From assembly GCA_900539455.1 (NCBI GenBank), contig UQCD01000010.1, forward strand, positions 13,115 through 77,114: DNA of 64,000 bases. The letters run 5' to 3'. The translations under genes were made by a program, and so were the position numbers. The DNA is from an uncultured Eubacteriales bacterium (GTDB lineage Bacteria; Bacillota; Clostridia; Lachnospirales; Lachnospiraceae). How positions within the stretch are numbered: position 1 is the stretch's first letter; the number at the start of each line of letters is the position of its first letter. Below are positions 43,173 through 52,200 of the stretch, in pieces. Under the pieces are notes generated by a model. That model had not been told where the DNA came from. It ran no database searches and saw only the letters and a program-made list of their open reading frames with translations.

Positions 43173-44528
43173 TTAATCGTTCAAAAAACCTTTATAATTA
43201 CGAACTACCATCATTGATTCAATCTTGTTAAGTGTTTCTAAAATAACACCAACAACGATGATTAGTGATGTTCCACCGAATGAAACTGATGCGCTAAATA
43301 CACCAGAGAATACGATTGGAATAGTAGCCACTATAAGTAACCCTATTGCACCAATTAATACTATATAATTTAATATTCTTGTTAAATATTCCTCTGTTGG
43401 CTTACCAGGTCTAATACCAGGTACAAAACCGCCCTGTTTCTTCATATTATCAGCTACTTCAATAGGATTGAATGTAATTGATGTATAGAAATAAGCGAAT
43501 ATTATAACTAATGCTGCGTACACAAGGAAACCTAATGTATATTTAAAGTTATCTAAATTGAACCAAGAGCCAGAGTTTAACAGTCTTAAAACCTTACCCC
43601 AGAATGTTCCATCTCCTGCCTGCTTGCCAAAGAAGTTTGCAATAACTATTGGAAGCTGCATTATTGATGAAGCAAAGATAATAGGAATAACGCCAGCAGT
43701 ATTAACCTTTAATGGAATACATGATGACTGGCCACCAACCATCTTTCTTCCCTGAAGCTTCTTTGAATACTGAACTGCTATTTTTCTCTGTCCGCCTTGT
43801 AATATAACTACTAATGCAAATATTGCAACAATTACTAAGAAAATAATAACTGCAGCAAGAAGCGCACCACCGATAGATCTGCCATTTGTTGATGTAATTT
43901 TAACTTTTGATTCATATAAGTTATATAAATCACTTGGCACTCTTGCAATGATATTAATTACTAAGATAATTGAAATACCATTTCCAACTCCCTTCTCAGT
44001 GATTCTCTCACCAAGCCACATAAGGAATGCTGATCCTGCTGTCCATGTAATAACAACAAGTGCTATTGTAAGAACATACTGGAGAGAGGTCATTGATGAC
44101 TTGTTTCCAAATGCGTTTGAATTGCCAAAGCCTATAGCCATAACAATCGATGTAAGAAGTGCAAGTGCTACTGTTACATATCTTGTAATTTCGGCAATTT
44201 TCTTTCTACCAGTTTCTCCATCCTTCTGCAATTCCTCAAGCTTTGGAATAGCTATTGTAAGTAACTGCATAATAATTGATGAAGTTATGTAGGGCGAAAT
44301 GCCCAGTGCGAATATGGACATTTTTTCCAAACCTCCAGTAAACGCACTGATTAAAGTACCACTTGTTGTATCTGATACTTTTTTCATTAAAGATGAAACA
44401 ACACTAGCATCTGTTCCGGGTGTGGGTATCTGACTACCTAATCTAACTACTATAAGCATTAAAAACGTAAAGAGTAATTTCTGTCTTATCTCTTTCACTT
44501 TGAAAGCGTTTTTAATTGTTGTAAACAT
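43173..44528 (-). CDS. secY: Protein translocase subunit SecY
   Basis: 451 residues, ten transmembrane helices. The start MFTTIKNAFKVKEIRQKLLF is at 44528, with GAGGTGA upstream; the ATG shares one base with the rplO stop. It includes the plug/TM2 region ALGISPYITSSIIMQLL and the cytoplasmic loop GGFVPGIRPGKPTEEYL. It forms the protein-conducting channel with SecE and SecG, which are encoded elsewhere. Confidence 0.98.
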   Translation of the reverse strand: MFTTIKNAFKVKEIRQKLLFTFLMLIVVRLGSQIPTPGTDASVVSSLMKKVSDTTSGTLISAFTGGLEKMSIFALGISPYITSSIIMQLLTIAIPKLEELQKDGETGRKKIAEITRYVTVALALLTSIVMAIGFGNSNAFGNKSSMTSLQYVLTIALVVITWTAGSAFLMWLGERITEKGVGNGISIILVINIIARVPSDLYNLYESKVKITSTNGRSIGGALLAAVIIFLVIVAIFALVVILQGGQRKIAVQYSKKLQGRKMVGGQSSCIPLKVNTAGVIPIIFASSIMQLPIVIANFFGKQAGDGTFWGKVLRLLNSGSWFNLDNFKYTLGFLVYAALVIIFAYFYTSITFNPIEVADNMKKQGGFVPGIRPGKPTEEYLTRILNYIVLIGAIGLLIVATIPIVFSGVFSASVSFGGTSLIIVVGVILETLNKIESMMVVRNYKGFLND

Positions 44529-44968
44529 TAGATCACCTCGCAAGTTCCACCTACAGCTTCAATTTTTTCCTTTGCTCCTTCAGAGAAAGCATTTGCCTTT
44601 ACTGTAAGCTTTTTAGTAAGATTACCGTTTCCAAGTATCTTAACGCCATCTCTAACATTCTTAACGATTCCAGCTTCAACTAAAGTTTCAACTGTTACCT
44701 CAGAACCTGCTTCAAAAGCCTCAAGAGCACTTACATTGATACCAACTATTTCTAAAGTATTTCTATTTGTGAAACCTCTCTTTGGTATTCTTCTGTATAA
44801 TGGCATCTGACCACCTTCAAAGCCTGGTCTTGTGCCGCCTGAACGAGCCTTCTGACCCTTATGACCTTTACCGGCTGTCTTTCCGTTTCCAGAACCATGG
44901 CCACGACCTCTTCTGAAGTTATCACTATGTTTTGAACCTTCTGCAGGCTGTAAATTTGACAAATTCAT
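44528..44968 (-). CDS. rplO: 50S ribosomal protein L15
   Basis: 146 residues from the ATG at 44968, which lies eight bases after AGGAGG; an ATG three codons earlier would fall in that site. It starts MNLSNLQPAEGSKHSDNFRR, with the Gly/Arg-rich RNA-binding N-terminus and GGQMPLYRRIPKRGF. Its stop overlaps the secY start by one base. Confidence 0.97.
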   Translation of the reverse strand: MNLSNLQPAEGSKHSDNFRRGRGHGSGNGKTAGKGHKGQKARSGGTRPGFEGGQMPLYRRIPKRGFTNRNTLEIVGINVSALEAFEAGSEVTVETLVEAGIVKNVRDGVKILGNGNLTKKLTVKANAFSEGAKEKIEAVGGTCEVI

Positions 44969-44987
44969 GAAATGCACCTCCTATTCC

Positions 44988-45170
44988 TTAGATTTCTTCA
45001 ACTTTAACTAAATGTCTAACCTGTTGAATCATACCTCTAACTGCTGCATTATCAGGCATTTCTACAGTCTTGTTAAGCTTCTTTAAGCCTAAAGCTTCAA
45101 CTGTCTTAACCTGCTTTGGAACAGCACCGATTGGTGATTTAACTAATGTAATTTTTAACTTATCTGCCAT
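44988..45170 (-). CDS. rpmD: 50S ribosomal protein L30
   Basis: 60 residues: MADKLKITLVKSPIGAVPKQ, then LGLKKLNKTVEMPDNAAVRG. This is the complete small L30 fold. It sits between rpsE and rplO as expected for the spc operon, with about 15-20 bp on both sides. Confidence 0.97.
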   Translation of the reverse strand: MADKLKITLVKSPIGAVPKQVKTVEALGLKKLNKTVEMPDNAAVRGMIQQVRHLVKVEEI

Positions 45171-45185
45171 TTTTTGATCCTCCTA

Positions 45186-45695
45186 TTAGCCCAAAATTTC
45201 TTCTACAGTCTTGCCGCGAAGCTTAGCTACTTCTTCAGGAGTCTTTAAACCAGATAAACCTTCGATTGTAGCAAGAACTACATTCTGTTTATTGTTTGAG
45301 CCTAATGACTTTGTACGGATATTCTTAAGACCTGCAAGCTCTAATACATTACGAGCAGGACCACCAGCGATAATACCTGTACCATCTGGAGCCTTCTTTA
45401 ATAATACTGAAGCACTACCAAAGTTTCCTATAATATCATGTGGAATACTCAAGTTTGCATCTGTTGGCACTTCAATAAGCTTCTTCATAGCGTCTTCTTT
45501 TCCTTTACGAATAGCTTCAGGAATTTCAGCAGCCTTGCCTAAACCAGCACCTACGTGTCCTTTGCCGTCACCGACAACAACTAAAGCAGCGAATCTCATA
45601 TTTCGTCCACCTTTAACAACTTTAGTTACACGCTTAATTGATACTACTTTTTCTTCTAATTCTAACTGACTAGCATCAATAATTGTACGTTTCAT
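45186..45695 (-). CDS. rpsE: 30S ribosomal protein S5
   Basis: 169 residues with the double-stranded-RNA-binding N-domain (KVVSIKRVTKVVKGGRNMRF) and the C-terminal LLKKAPDGTGIIAGGPARNV. S5 contributes to translational accuracy; its loop around VVKGGRN is where spectinomycin-resistance changes occur in other species. It looks wild type by eye. Confidence 0.97.
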   Translation of the reverse strand: MKRTIIDASQLELEEKVVSIKRVTKVVKGGRNMRFAALVVVGDGKGHVGAGLGKAAEIPEAIRKGKEDAMKKLIEVPTDANLSIPHDIIGNFGSASVLLKKAPDGTGIIAGGPARNVLELAGLKNIRTKSLGSNNKQNVVLATIEGLSGLKTPEEVAKLRGKTVEEILG

Positions 45696-45711
45696 GTGTT
45701 ATCCTCCTCAA

Positions 45712-46080
45712 CTAGAAATTAAGACCAGCTTCTCTAGCTGCCTCTGCTAATGCTTTGATTTTTCCTTCATATATGAATCCGCCTCTGTCAAAGATAACAG
45801 TTGTAATTCCTTTTTCTAATGCCTTCTTTGCGATAACTGTTCCTAAGTAAGAAGCAGCTTCAACATTGTTTGTCTTGTCTAATTCAGCCTTAACATCTTT
45901 CTCAAGTGTAGATGCTGCAACAAGTGTGTTTCCAACTGTATCATCAATAATCTGAGCATACATATGATTATTGCTTCTGAAAACTGCAAGACGTGGTCTT
46001 TCAGCAGTACCGTTTAAACGGTTTCGTAATCTGCTATGCTTTTTAACACGGATATCCGCTCTAGATTCTTTACTAACCAT
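45712..46080 (-). CDS. rplR: 50S ribosomal protein L18
   Basis: 122 residues. It begins MVSKESRADIRVKKHSRLRN and has RPRLAVFRSNNHMYAQIIDD and FDRGGFIYEGKIKALAEAAR. It binds 5S rRNA with L5. It is positioned between rplF and rpsE. Confidence 0.97.
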   Translation of the reverse strand: MVSKESRADIRVKKHSRLRNRLNGTAERPRLAVFRSNNHMYAQIIDDTVGNTLVAASTLEKDVKAELDKTNNVEAASYLGTVIAKKALEKGITTVIFDRGGFIYEGKIKALAEAAREAGLNF

Positions 46081-46097
46081 AATTGTACCTCCTTGAT

Positions 46098-46640
46098 TTA
46101 CTTCTTACCAGTCTTACCAACTTTGCGTCTGATAACTTCATCAGCATACTTGATACCTTTGCCCTTGTAAGGTTCTGGTCCTCTTTTTGCTCTGATTTCA
46201 GCAGCGTATTGGCCAACTTTTTCTTTATCGATACCTTTAACAATAATTTTGTTAGTACCATCAACTACAGCTTCAAGTCCTTCTGGATCAATCATTTCTA
46301 CAGGGTGAGAGTATCCAAGGCTAAGAACTAATTTATTGCCCTGTTTAGCAGCTCTGTAACCAACACCGTTTACTTCGAGCTCCTTTGTGTATCCTTCAGA
46401 TACACCTATTACCATGTTAGAGATAAGTGTTCTTGTAAGACCATGTAAAGATTTCATTTTCTTTAAATCGTTTGGTCTTGAAACAACAACTGTTTCTCCA
46501 TCTTTTTTGATTTCCATTTCTGCTGGCAACACTCTTTCAAGTGTTCCCTTAGGTCCTTTAACAGTAACCTTGTTATTTTCTGCTATATCTACAGTTACAC
46601 CTGCTGGTATAGCGATAGGCAGTCTTCCTATACGTGACAT
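46098..46640 (-). CDS. rplF: 50S ribosomal protein L6
   Basis: 180 residues with two repeated domains; MSRIGRLPIAIPAGV at the start and the C-terminal RGPEPYKGKGIKYADEVIRR signature. It lies near the factor-binding site of the large subunit. It is followed by rplR after 17 bases. Confidence 0.98.
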   Translation of the reverse strand: MSRIGRLPIAIPAGVTVDIAENNKVTVKGPKGTLERVLPAEMEIKKDGETVVVSRPNDLKKMKSLHGLTRTLISNMVIGVSEGYTKELEVNGVGYRAAKQGNKLVLSLGYSHPVEMIDPEGLEAVVDGTNKIIVKGIDKEKVGQYAAEIRAKRGPEPYKGKGIKYADEVIRRKVGKTGKK

Positions 46641-46683
46641 GCCCGCACCTCCTTTTCGTGAATATGAAAACGAATTCTATCGA

Positions 46684-47085
46684 CTACCAAACAAAAGCTA
46701 ATACTTCGCCACCAACCTGAAGCTTTCTGGCTTCCTTGTCTGTAACGATACCCTTGTTTGTTGAAATAATAGCAATACCTAAACCGCCAAGTACTCTTGG
46801 AAGCTCATCCTTGCCTGCGTAAACTCTAAGACCAGGCTTTGAAATTCTCTTTAAACCTGTGATAATCTTTTCGTTCTTATCCTGACCATACTTTAATGTG
46901 ATCTGGATTGTCTTGAAGTTACCGTCTTCGATAACTTCATATTTCTTAATATATCCTTCATTTAAAAGAATTTCAGCTATTGCTAATTTCATCTTAGATG
47001 CTGGAATATCTACTGTATCATGTTTAGCAGTATTTGCATTACGAATTCTTGTAAGCATATCTGCGATTGGATCGCTCATTGCCAT
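46684..47085 (-). CDS. rpsH: 30S ribosomal protein S8
   Basis: 133 residues: MAMSDPIADMLTRIRNANTA at the start, and the C-terminal STNKGIVTDKEARKLQVGGE signature. It is a primary binder of the central 16S rRNA domain and, in other bacteria, repressor of the spc operon. It lies between rpsN and rplF. Confidence 0.98.
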   Translation of the reverse strand: MAMSDPIADMLTRIRNANTAKHDTVDIPASKMKLAIAEILLNEGYIKKYEVIEDGNFKTIQITLKYGQDKNEKIITGLKRISKPGLRVYAGKDELPRVLGGLGIAIISTNKGIVTDKEARKLQVGGEVLAFVW

Positions 47086-47152
47086 TTTAAATGTCCTCCT
47101 TAAATATTGCAGTATCGCTTTTTTTGCGACTTACATTAATAGTAACTGACTC

Positions 47153-47338
47153 TTACCAAGAAGCTTTCTTTACGCCTGGTATCTGTCCCTTATATGCTAA
47201 TTCACGGAAGCAAATTCTGCAAATTCCGTATTTTCTTAAGTAAGCATGTGGACGGCCACAAATTCTACAACGGCTGTATTCCTGTGTTGAGAACTTTGGT
47301 TTACGCTGTTGTTTAACCTTCATTGCTGTTTTAGCCAT
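47153..47338 (-). CDS. rpsN: 30S ribosomal protein S14, zinc type
   Basis: 61 residues, the short zinc-binding form (also named rpsZ). Cys pairs CRIC and CRIC occur in RCRICGRPHAYLRKYGICRI. The longer zinc-free S14 paralogue, where present, lies outside this cluster. It follows rplE by 15 bases. Confidence 0.97.
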   Translation of the reverse strand: MAKTAMKVKQQRKPKFSTQEYSRCRICGRPHAYLRKYGICRICFRELAYKGQIPGVKKASW

Positions 47339-47353
47339 GGATTTACCTCCTAA

Positions 47354-47893
47354 TTACTTCTGAAATGGCATATTAAATAATGTCAATAATTCACGAGCTT
47401 CTTCATCTGTGTTAGCTGTTGTAACAAAAATAATGTCCATACCTCTAACCTTATCAACTTTATCATATTCAATTTCAGGGAAAATGATCTGTTCCTTAAT
47501 ACCAAGAGCGTAATTTCCTCTGCCATCAAATGAGTTAGGGTTTACACCTCTAAAGTCTCTTACACGAGGTAATGAAAGATTTACTAATCTGTCAAGGAAT
47601 TCGTACATCTTTTCTCCTCTAAGAGTAACCTTACATCCGATTGCTAAGCCTTCTCTAATCTTGAAGTTAGCAACAGATTTCTTTGCTCTTGTGAGTACAG
47701 CTTTCTGACCTGTGATTGTTTCAAGATCCTTAACAGCTGCATCTAAAACCTTTGCGTTGTCTTTAGCTTCGCCAACGCCCATATTTATAACGATTTTGTC
47801 AAGCTTTGGTACCTGCATAACATTTGTGTAACCAAACTTCTTTGTCATCGCATCAACTATTTCATTGTAATAAGTATCTTTAAGTCTGCTCAC
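47354..47893 (-). CDS. rplE: 50S ribosomal protein L5
   Basis: 179 residues, normal length; includes VINMGVGEAKDNAKVLDAAV, GQKAVLTRAKKSVANFKIRE and GVNPNSFDGRGNYALGIKEQ. It binds 5S rRNA in the central protuberance and contacts S13. It lies between rplX and rpsN. Confidence 0.98.
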   Translation of the reverse strand: MSRLKDTYYNEIVDAMTKKFGYTNVMQVPKLDKIVINMGVGEAKDNAKVLDAAVKDLETITGQKAVLTRAKKSVANFKIREGLAIGCKVTLRGEKMYEFLDRLVNLSLPRVRDFRGVNPNSFDGRGNYALGIKEQIIFPEIEYDKVDKVRGMDIIFVTTANTDEEARELLTLFNMPFQK

Positions 47894-47913
47894 TTTGTGG
47901 ACCTCCTTCCTAA

Positions 47914-48225
47914 TTAATCGATAACTTTGCCAGTTGATTTTGCAAAACGAACCTTCTTGCCGTCTTCTACCTTGAAGCCAACTCTTGTAGCTTTGCCATC
48001 AACAACTAACATTACATTTGAAGCATTGATAGGTCCTTCTGTTGTAACAATGCCGCCTGCCTGATTCTGTGCGCTTGGCTTTGTATGCTTTGTAATCATG
48101 TTAACGCCTTCAACAACAACTGTGTTCTTTTCTTTGTTAACTGATACTATCTTGCCTTCTTTATCTTTATCTTTACCAGCGATAACTTTTACAAGATCGC
48201 CTTTTTTAATCTTTAATGCTGACAC
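47914..48225 (-). CDS. rplX: 50S ribosomal protein L24
   Basis: 103 residues with the KOW motif KKGDLVKVIAGKDKDKEGKI at the N-terminus and the GVNMITKHTKPS segment. It is an early 23S rRNA binder near the exit tunnel. It follows rplN by about 15 bases. Confidence 0.98.
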   Translation of the reverse strand: MSALKIKKGDLVKVIAGKDKDKEGKIVSVNKEKNTVVVEGVNMITKHTKPSAQNQAGGIVTTEGPINASNVMLVVDGKATRVGFKVEDGKKVRFAKSTGKVID

Positions 48226-48239
48226 TTACGCACACCTCC

Positions 48240-48608
48240 TTATAATACTTCTGGTGCTAAAGAAACAATCTTCATAAACTGTTTTTCTCTTAGCTCTCTT
48301 GCTACTGGTCCAAAGATACGAGTTCCTCTTGGATTCTTGTCATCTTTAATAATTACAGCAGCATTTTCATCAAACTTAATATAAGAACCGTCTGCACGAC
48401 GAGCGCCTTTAACTGAACGAACTACTACAGCCTTTACTACATCACCTTTTTTTACAACACCGCCTGGTGTTGCTTCTTTAACAGTAGCAACGATTACATC
48501 ACCGATGTTAGCATATCTTCTAGTAGAACCGCCCATTACTCTAATTGTAAGTAATTCTTTAGCGCCTGTATTATCAGCAACTTTAAGTCTACTTTCCTGT
48601 TGAACCAT
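48240..48608 (-). CDS. rplN: 50S ribosomal protein L14
   Basis: 122 residues: MVQQESRLKVADNTGAKELL, GDVIVATVKEATPGGVVKKG and RIFGPVARELREKQFMKIVS. It is highly conserved and contacts the small subunit in bridge B8. It begins the spc part of the cluster after rpsQ. Confidence 0.98.
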   Translation of the reverse strand: MVQQESRLKVADNTGAKELLTIRVMGGSTRRYANIGDVIVATVKEATPGGVVKKGDVVKAVVVRSVKGARRADGSYIKFDENAAVIIKDDKNPRGTRIFGPVARELREKQFMKIVSLAPEVL

Positions 48609-48626
48609 AATGAAACTCCTTTCTAC

Positions 48627-48881
48627 TTATCTAGCCTTTTCGATAATCTCAACAAGTCTCCATCTCTTATCCTTAGATAATGGTCTTGTTTCCATAACTT
48701 TTACTGTATCACCGATACCGCATTCGTTATTCTCATCATGAGCTTTTAATTTATATGTTCTCTTAACGATTTTTCCGTATAATGGATGTTTAACGTTATC
48801 CTGTACAGCAACTACGATTGTCTTATCCATCTTATCACTAATTACCTTACCGGTACGTGTTTTTCTTAAATTTCTTTCCAC
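48627..48881 (-). CDS. rpsQ: 30S ribosomal protein S17
   Basis: 84 residues, OB-fold. MERNLRKTRTGKVISDKMDK is followed by the motif GDTVKVMETRPLSKDKRWRL. It binds 16S rRNA early in assembly. It is the last gene of the S10 part, 45 bases after rpmC. Confidence 0.98.
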   Translation of the reverse strand: MERNLRKTRTGKVISDKMDKTIVVAVQDNVKHPLYGKIVKRTYKLKAHDENNECGIGDTVKVMETRPLSKDKRWRLVEIIEKAR

Positions 48882-48925
48882 GACAACTGTCTCCTTTCTC
48901 AGATTCCATAATCAATTAACACTTA

Positions 48926-49135
48926 TTAGTTAGCAGCTTTTGTCTGTTCTGAAATAACTGTCTGAATTCTTGCGATATTCTTTCTTACTTCTTTAATTCT
49001 GCTTGTATTGTCTAACTGATTAGTTGCGTTCTGGAATCTTAAATTGAAAAGTTCCTTTTTAGCAGCTACTAATTCATCATTTAATTCTGCAACTGATTTT
49101 GCTTTTAAATCTTTTACATACTCATTAATTTTCAC
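48926..49135 (-). CDS. rpmC: 50S ribosomal protein L29
   Basis: 69 residues from GTG 49135, giving KINEYVKDLKAKSVAEL. GGCGG lies eight bases upstream, and the usual L29 N-terminus fits this start better than a GTG three codons earlier at 49144. The LFNLRFQNATNQLDNTSRIK signature is present. It overlaps the end of rplP by 11 bases. It lies at the tunnel exit near L23. Confidence 0.93.
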   Translation of the reverse strand: MKINEYVKDLKAKSVAELNDELVAAKKELFNLRFQNATNQLDNTSRIKEVRKNIARIQTVISEQTKAAN

Positions 49136-49562
49136 TGTTATCACCGCCTTCTAAATCTGCGCGAGAAACGATTTTACATTTCACTGGTAACTTATGTGTT
49201 GCAAGTCTAAGAGCTTCTCTAGCTACTTCTTCAGGAACTCCTGAAATTTCAAATAATACACGACCTGGCTTAACAACTGCTACCCAGTATTCAAGTGTTC
49301 CTTTTCCGGAACCCATTCTTGTTTCTGCTGGTTTTGTAGTTACTGGTTTATCTGGGAAAATCTTAATCCAAACTTTACCACCACGCTTGATATAACGGGT
49401 CATAGCAATACGGGCAGCTTCTATCTGATTTGACTTAATCCATGCTGGTTCTAAAGCGACAATACCATATTCACCGTTAGTAATCTTGTTACCTCTTAAG
49501 GCTTTACCTGCCATAGTACCACGGAACTGTTTACGACGCTTAACTCTTTTAGGCATTAACAT
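49125..49562 (-). CDS. rplP: 50S ribosomal protein L16
   Basis: 145 residues starting MLMPKRVKRRKQFRGTMAGK. The ATG overlaps the rpsC stop (TAATG) and has GGGAG nine bases upstream. The loop region near KIFPDKPVTTKPAETRMGSG approaches the A-site tRNA. It is an S10-operon gene between rpsC and rpmC. Confidence 0.97.
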   Translation of the reverse strand: MLMPKRVKRRKQFRGTMAGKALRGNKITNGEYGIVALEPAWIKSNQIEAARIAMTRYIKRGGKVWIKIFPDKPVTTKPAETRMGSGKGTLEYWVAVVKPGRVLFEISGVPEEVAREALRLATHKLPVKCKIVSRADLEGGDNSEN

Positions 49563-50239
49563 TAGTTATCGCTCCCTTCCTTAGCATTTTTTGTTTCTTT
49601 TTCTACTGTCTTAGTTGGAAGTACCTCGCCTCTGTAAATCCAAACCTTAACACCAACTTTACCATATGTTGTATCTGCTTCAGCAAATCCATAATCGATA
49701 TCAGCTCTTAATGTCTGAAGTGGAATAGTACCTTCTGAGTAGAACTCTGTACGAGCCATATCAGCACCACCAAGACGGCCAGAAACTGAAGTCTTGATAC
49801 CCTTTGCTCCTGCTTTTCTACATCTTGACATTGTAGACTTCATAGCTCTTCTGAAAGAGATACGATTTTCTAACTGAAGTGCGATATTTTCTGCTACTAA
49901 CTGAGCATCCATATCTGGCTTCTTAATTTCTTTAATATCTACAACTATCTTCTTTGTTGTTAACTTCTGAACTTCTTCTTTAAGTTTTTCGATTTCAGCA
50001 CCGCCCTTACCGATTACAACACCAGGCTTAGCTGTGTGAACGATAACTTTACATCTGTCAGATGTTCTTTCGATTTCAATCTTTGAAACACCTGCGCTAT
50101 ATAACTTTTTCTTAAGGTATGTTCTGATCTTGTTATCTTCAATAAGATTGTCTGCAAAATCAGCTTCAGCATACCATTTTGAATCCCAATCTTTAATAAC
50201 GCCGACTCTTATGCCGTGAGGATTAACTTTCTGTCCCAT
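49562..50239 (-). CDS. rpsC: 30S ribosomal protein S3
   Basis: 225 residues. The N-terminus is MGQKVNPHGIRVGVIKDWDS, the KH domain contains AKPGVVIGKGGAEIEKLKEE, and the C-terminal domain has RTEFYSEGTIPLQTLRADID and a short acidic tail. It lines the mRNA entry channel. It follows rplV by 22 bases. Confidence 0.98.
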   Translation of the reverse strand: MGQKVNPHGIRVGVIKDWDSKWYAEADFADNLIEDNKIRTYLKKKLYSAGVSKIEIERTSDRCKVIVHTAKPGVVIGKGGAEIEKLKEEVQKLTTKKIVVDIKEIKKPDMDAQLVAENIALQLENRISFRRAMKSTMSRCRKAGAKGIKTSVSGRLGGADMARTEFYSEGTIPLQTLRADIDYGFAEADTTYGKVGVKVWIYRGEVLPTKTVEKETKNAKEGSDN

Positions 50240-50261
50240 TATGCGTTCTCCTTTCTGCTAA

Positions 50262-50648
50262 TTACTTCTCGTTGAGCACGATTGTGATGTTGCTCATTCT
50301 CTTTTCGATTCTGTAAGCTCTACCCTGTGCTCTAGGTCTGATTCTCTTCATAATTGGTCCTTGGTTTGCATAACACTCCTCAATGTAAAGGTTGTCAACA
50401 TTCATACCATTGTTGTTTTCAGCGTTTGCAATAGCAGACTTTAATAATTTTTCTATAACTGAAGATGCATATCTTGGATTGTAAGCTAAGATACCGAGTG
50501 CTGTCTGCACATCCTTACCTCTTATAGCGTCCAATACGAAACATGCCTTCTGAACTGATATTCTAGCATATGAAAGTTTTGCTGATGGTCTAGTGTCCTT
50601 ATTAGCATTTCTTTCTCTTTTTATCTGGCTTCTATGTCCTTTTGCCAT
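50262..50648 (-). CDS. rplV: 50S ribosomal protein L22
   Basis: 128 residues. It contains AKLSYARISVQKACFVLDAI and the beta-hairpin ECYANQGPIMKRIRPRAQGR that lines the exit tunnel, where macrolide-resistance changes occur in other bacteria. The hairpin shows no obvious insertion. It lies between rpsS and rpsC. Confidence 0.97.
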   Translation of the reverse strand: MAKGHRSQIKRERNANKDTRPSAKLSYARISVQKACFVLDAIRGKDVQTALGILAYNPRYASSVIEKLLKSAIANAENNNGMNVDNLYIEECYANQGPIMKRIRPRAQGRAYRIEKRMSNITIVLNEK

Positions 50649-50679
50649 GGATGAAAACCTCCTTTCAATCTTCTTTCAA

Positions 50680-50958
50680 CTAGCGTTTAGACTTCTTTTC
50701 GTCTTTTCCATGTCCTCTGTAAGTTCTTGTAGCAACAAATTCACCAAGCTTATGTCCAACCATATCTTCTGTAACATATACTGGTACATGTTTTCTGCCA
50801 TCATGAACTGCTATTGTATGTCCAACCATTTGTGGGAAGATTGTTGAACGACGAGACCAAGTCTTAATAACTGACTTCTGTCCTGATTCATTCATTGCAT
50901 CTACTTTTTTAAGTAAATGTGCGTCCGCAAATGGACCTTTTTTTAATGATCTAGCCAT
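50680..50958 (-). CDS. rpsS: 30S ribosomal protein S19
   Basis: 92 residues: MARSLKKGPFADAHLLKKVD and GHTIAVHDGRKHVPVYVTED, ending in the basic GHGKDEKKSKR tail. It is in the head of the small subunit with S13. It follows rplB by 12 bases. Confidence 0.98.
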   Translation of the reverse strand: MARSLKKGPFADAHLLKKVDAMNESGQKSVIKTWSRRSTIFPQMVGHTIAVHDGRKHVPVYVTEDMVGHKLGEFVATRTYRGHGKDEKKSKR

Positions 50959-50970
50959 TGGTATTCCTCC

Positions 50971-51813
50971 TTACTTCATGTTCTTGCCATCGCGTCTTCT
51001 TACGATGAGCTTGTTAGACTGCTTGTTCTTCTTTCTTGTCTTTAAGCCAAGAGCAGGTTTACCCCAAGGAGTACATGGGCCTGAACGACCGATACCTGTC
51101 TTACCTTCACCACCACCATGTGGATGGTCATTAGGATTCATTACAGAACCACGAACTGTAGGTCTGATACCCATGTTACGCTTGCGTCCTGCTTTACCAA
51201 TTTTAACTAAGTCATGTTCAATATTACCAACCTGACCGATTGTAGCACGGCAGATAATTGGAACCATTCTCATTTCGCCTGAAGGTAATCTAAGTGTAGC
51301 ATACTTGCCTTCCTTAGCCATAAGCTGAGCTGAGTTACCAGCAGAACGAACTAACTGTCCACCCTTACCTGGATATAATTCGATGTTGTGAACTTCTGTA
51401 CCAACTGGAATGTTTTCAAGTGGTAAGCAGTTACCAACCTTAACTTCAGCTGTAGCACCACTCATAACTACCATTCCGTCCTTTAATCCGTTAGGAGCAA
51501 GGATGTATGACTTTTCGCCATCTGCGTAGTTTAAGAGAGCGATATTTGCTGTTCTGTTTGGATCATATTCGATACCAACAACAGTTGCTGGAATACCATC
51601 TTTCTTTCTCTTGAAATCGATGATTCTATATTTTCTTCTTGAGCCGCCACCGCGGTGTCTTACAGTAATTTTACCCTGATTGTTACGACCTGAGTTCTTC
51701 TTAAGTGAAACAACTAAAGACTTCTCTGGAGTTGCCTTTGTGATTTCAGCATAATCAAGACCAGTCATATTTCTTCTAGAAGGTGTATATGGGTTATATG
51801 TCTTAATTCCCAT
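50971..51813 (-). CDS. rplB: 50S ribosomal protein L2
   Basis: 280 residues, starting MGIKTYNPYTPSRRNMTGLD. The peptidyl-transferase-proximal signature is GSVMNPNDHPHGGGEGKTGI. L2 is needed for subunit joining and peptidyl transfer. An 87-bp gap separates it from rplW. Confidence 0.98.
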   Translation of the reverse strand: MGIKTYNPYTPSRRNMTGLDYAEITKATPEKSLVVSLKKNSGRNNQGKITVRHRGGGSRRKYRIIDFKRKKDGIPATVVGIEYDPNRTANIALLNYADGEKSYILAPNGLKDGMVVMSGATAEVKVGNCLPLENIPVGTEVHNIELYPGKGGQLVRSAGNSAQLMAKEGKYATLRLPSGEMRMVPIICRATIGQVGNIEHDLVKIGKAGRKRNMGIRPTVRGSVMNPNDHPHGGGEGKTGIGRSGPCTPWGKPALGLKTRKKNKQSNKLIVRRRDGKNMK

Positions 51814-51900
51814 CTTGTTTCTCCTTTCTTGTTATTCTGCAAATGCAGAACCCGTTTATTATCATGCTTTCATTGCATATAAGCTGCTATCTGTTATATT

Positions 51901-52200
51901 TTATAGACCTTCAAAGATTTCAATATCCTTGCTGTCTTCTGTTAACTGAACGATAGCTTTCTTTGTCTTAGCTGTCTTTCCAACTACAGCACCGCGTCTG
52001 CGGTTCTTTCCGTCTAAGTTAATTGTGTTTACACTCTTAACCTTTGTTCCTTCGAACATCTTTTCAACAGCTTCTTTAATCTGAGTCTTTGTAGCCTCTG
52101 TATGAACTAAGAATGTATACTTCTTTAAGCTCATAGCGTTCATACTCTTTTCTGTAATAACAGGTTTGAGGATTACATCGTAATATTTAATGTTTGCCAT
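51901..52200 (-). CDS. rplW: 50S ribosomal protein L23
   Basis: 99 residues: MANIKYYDVILKPVITEKSM and VNTINLDGKNRRRGAVVGKT. L23 at the tunnel exit docks trigger factor and SRP. Its first base overlaps the rplD stop. Confidence 0.98.
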   Translation of the reverse strand: MANIKYYDVILKPVITEKSMNAMSLKKYTFLVHTEATKTQIKEAVEKMFEGTKVKSVNTINLDGKNRRRGAVVGKTAKTKKAIVQLTEDSKDIEIFEGL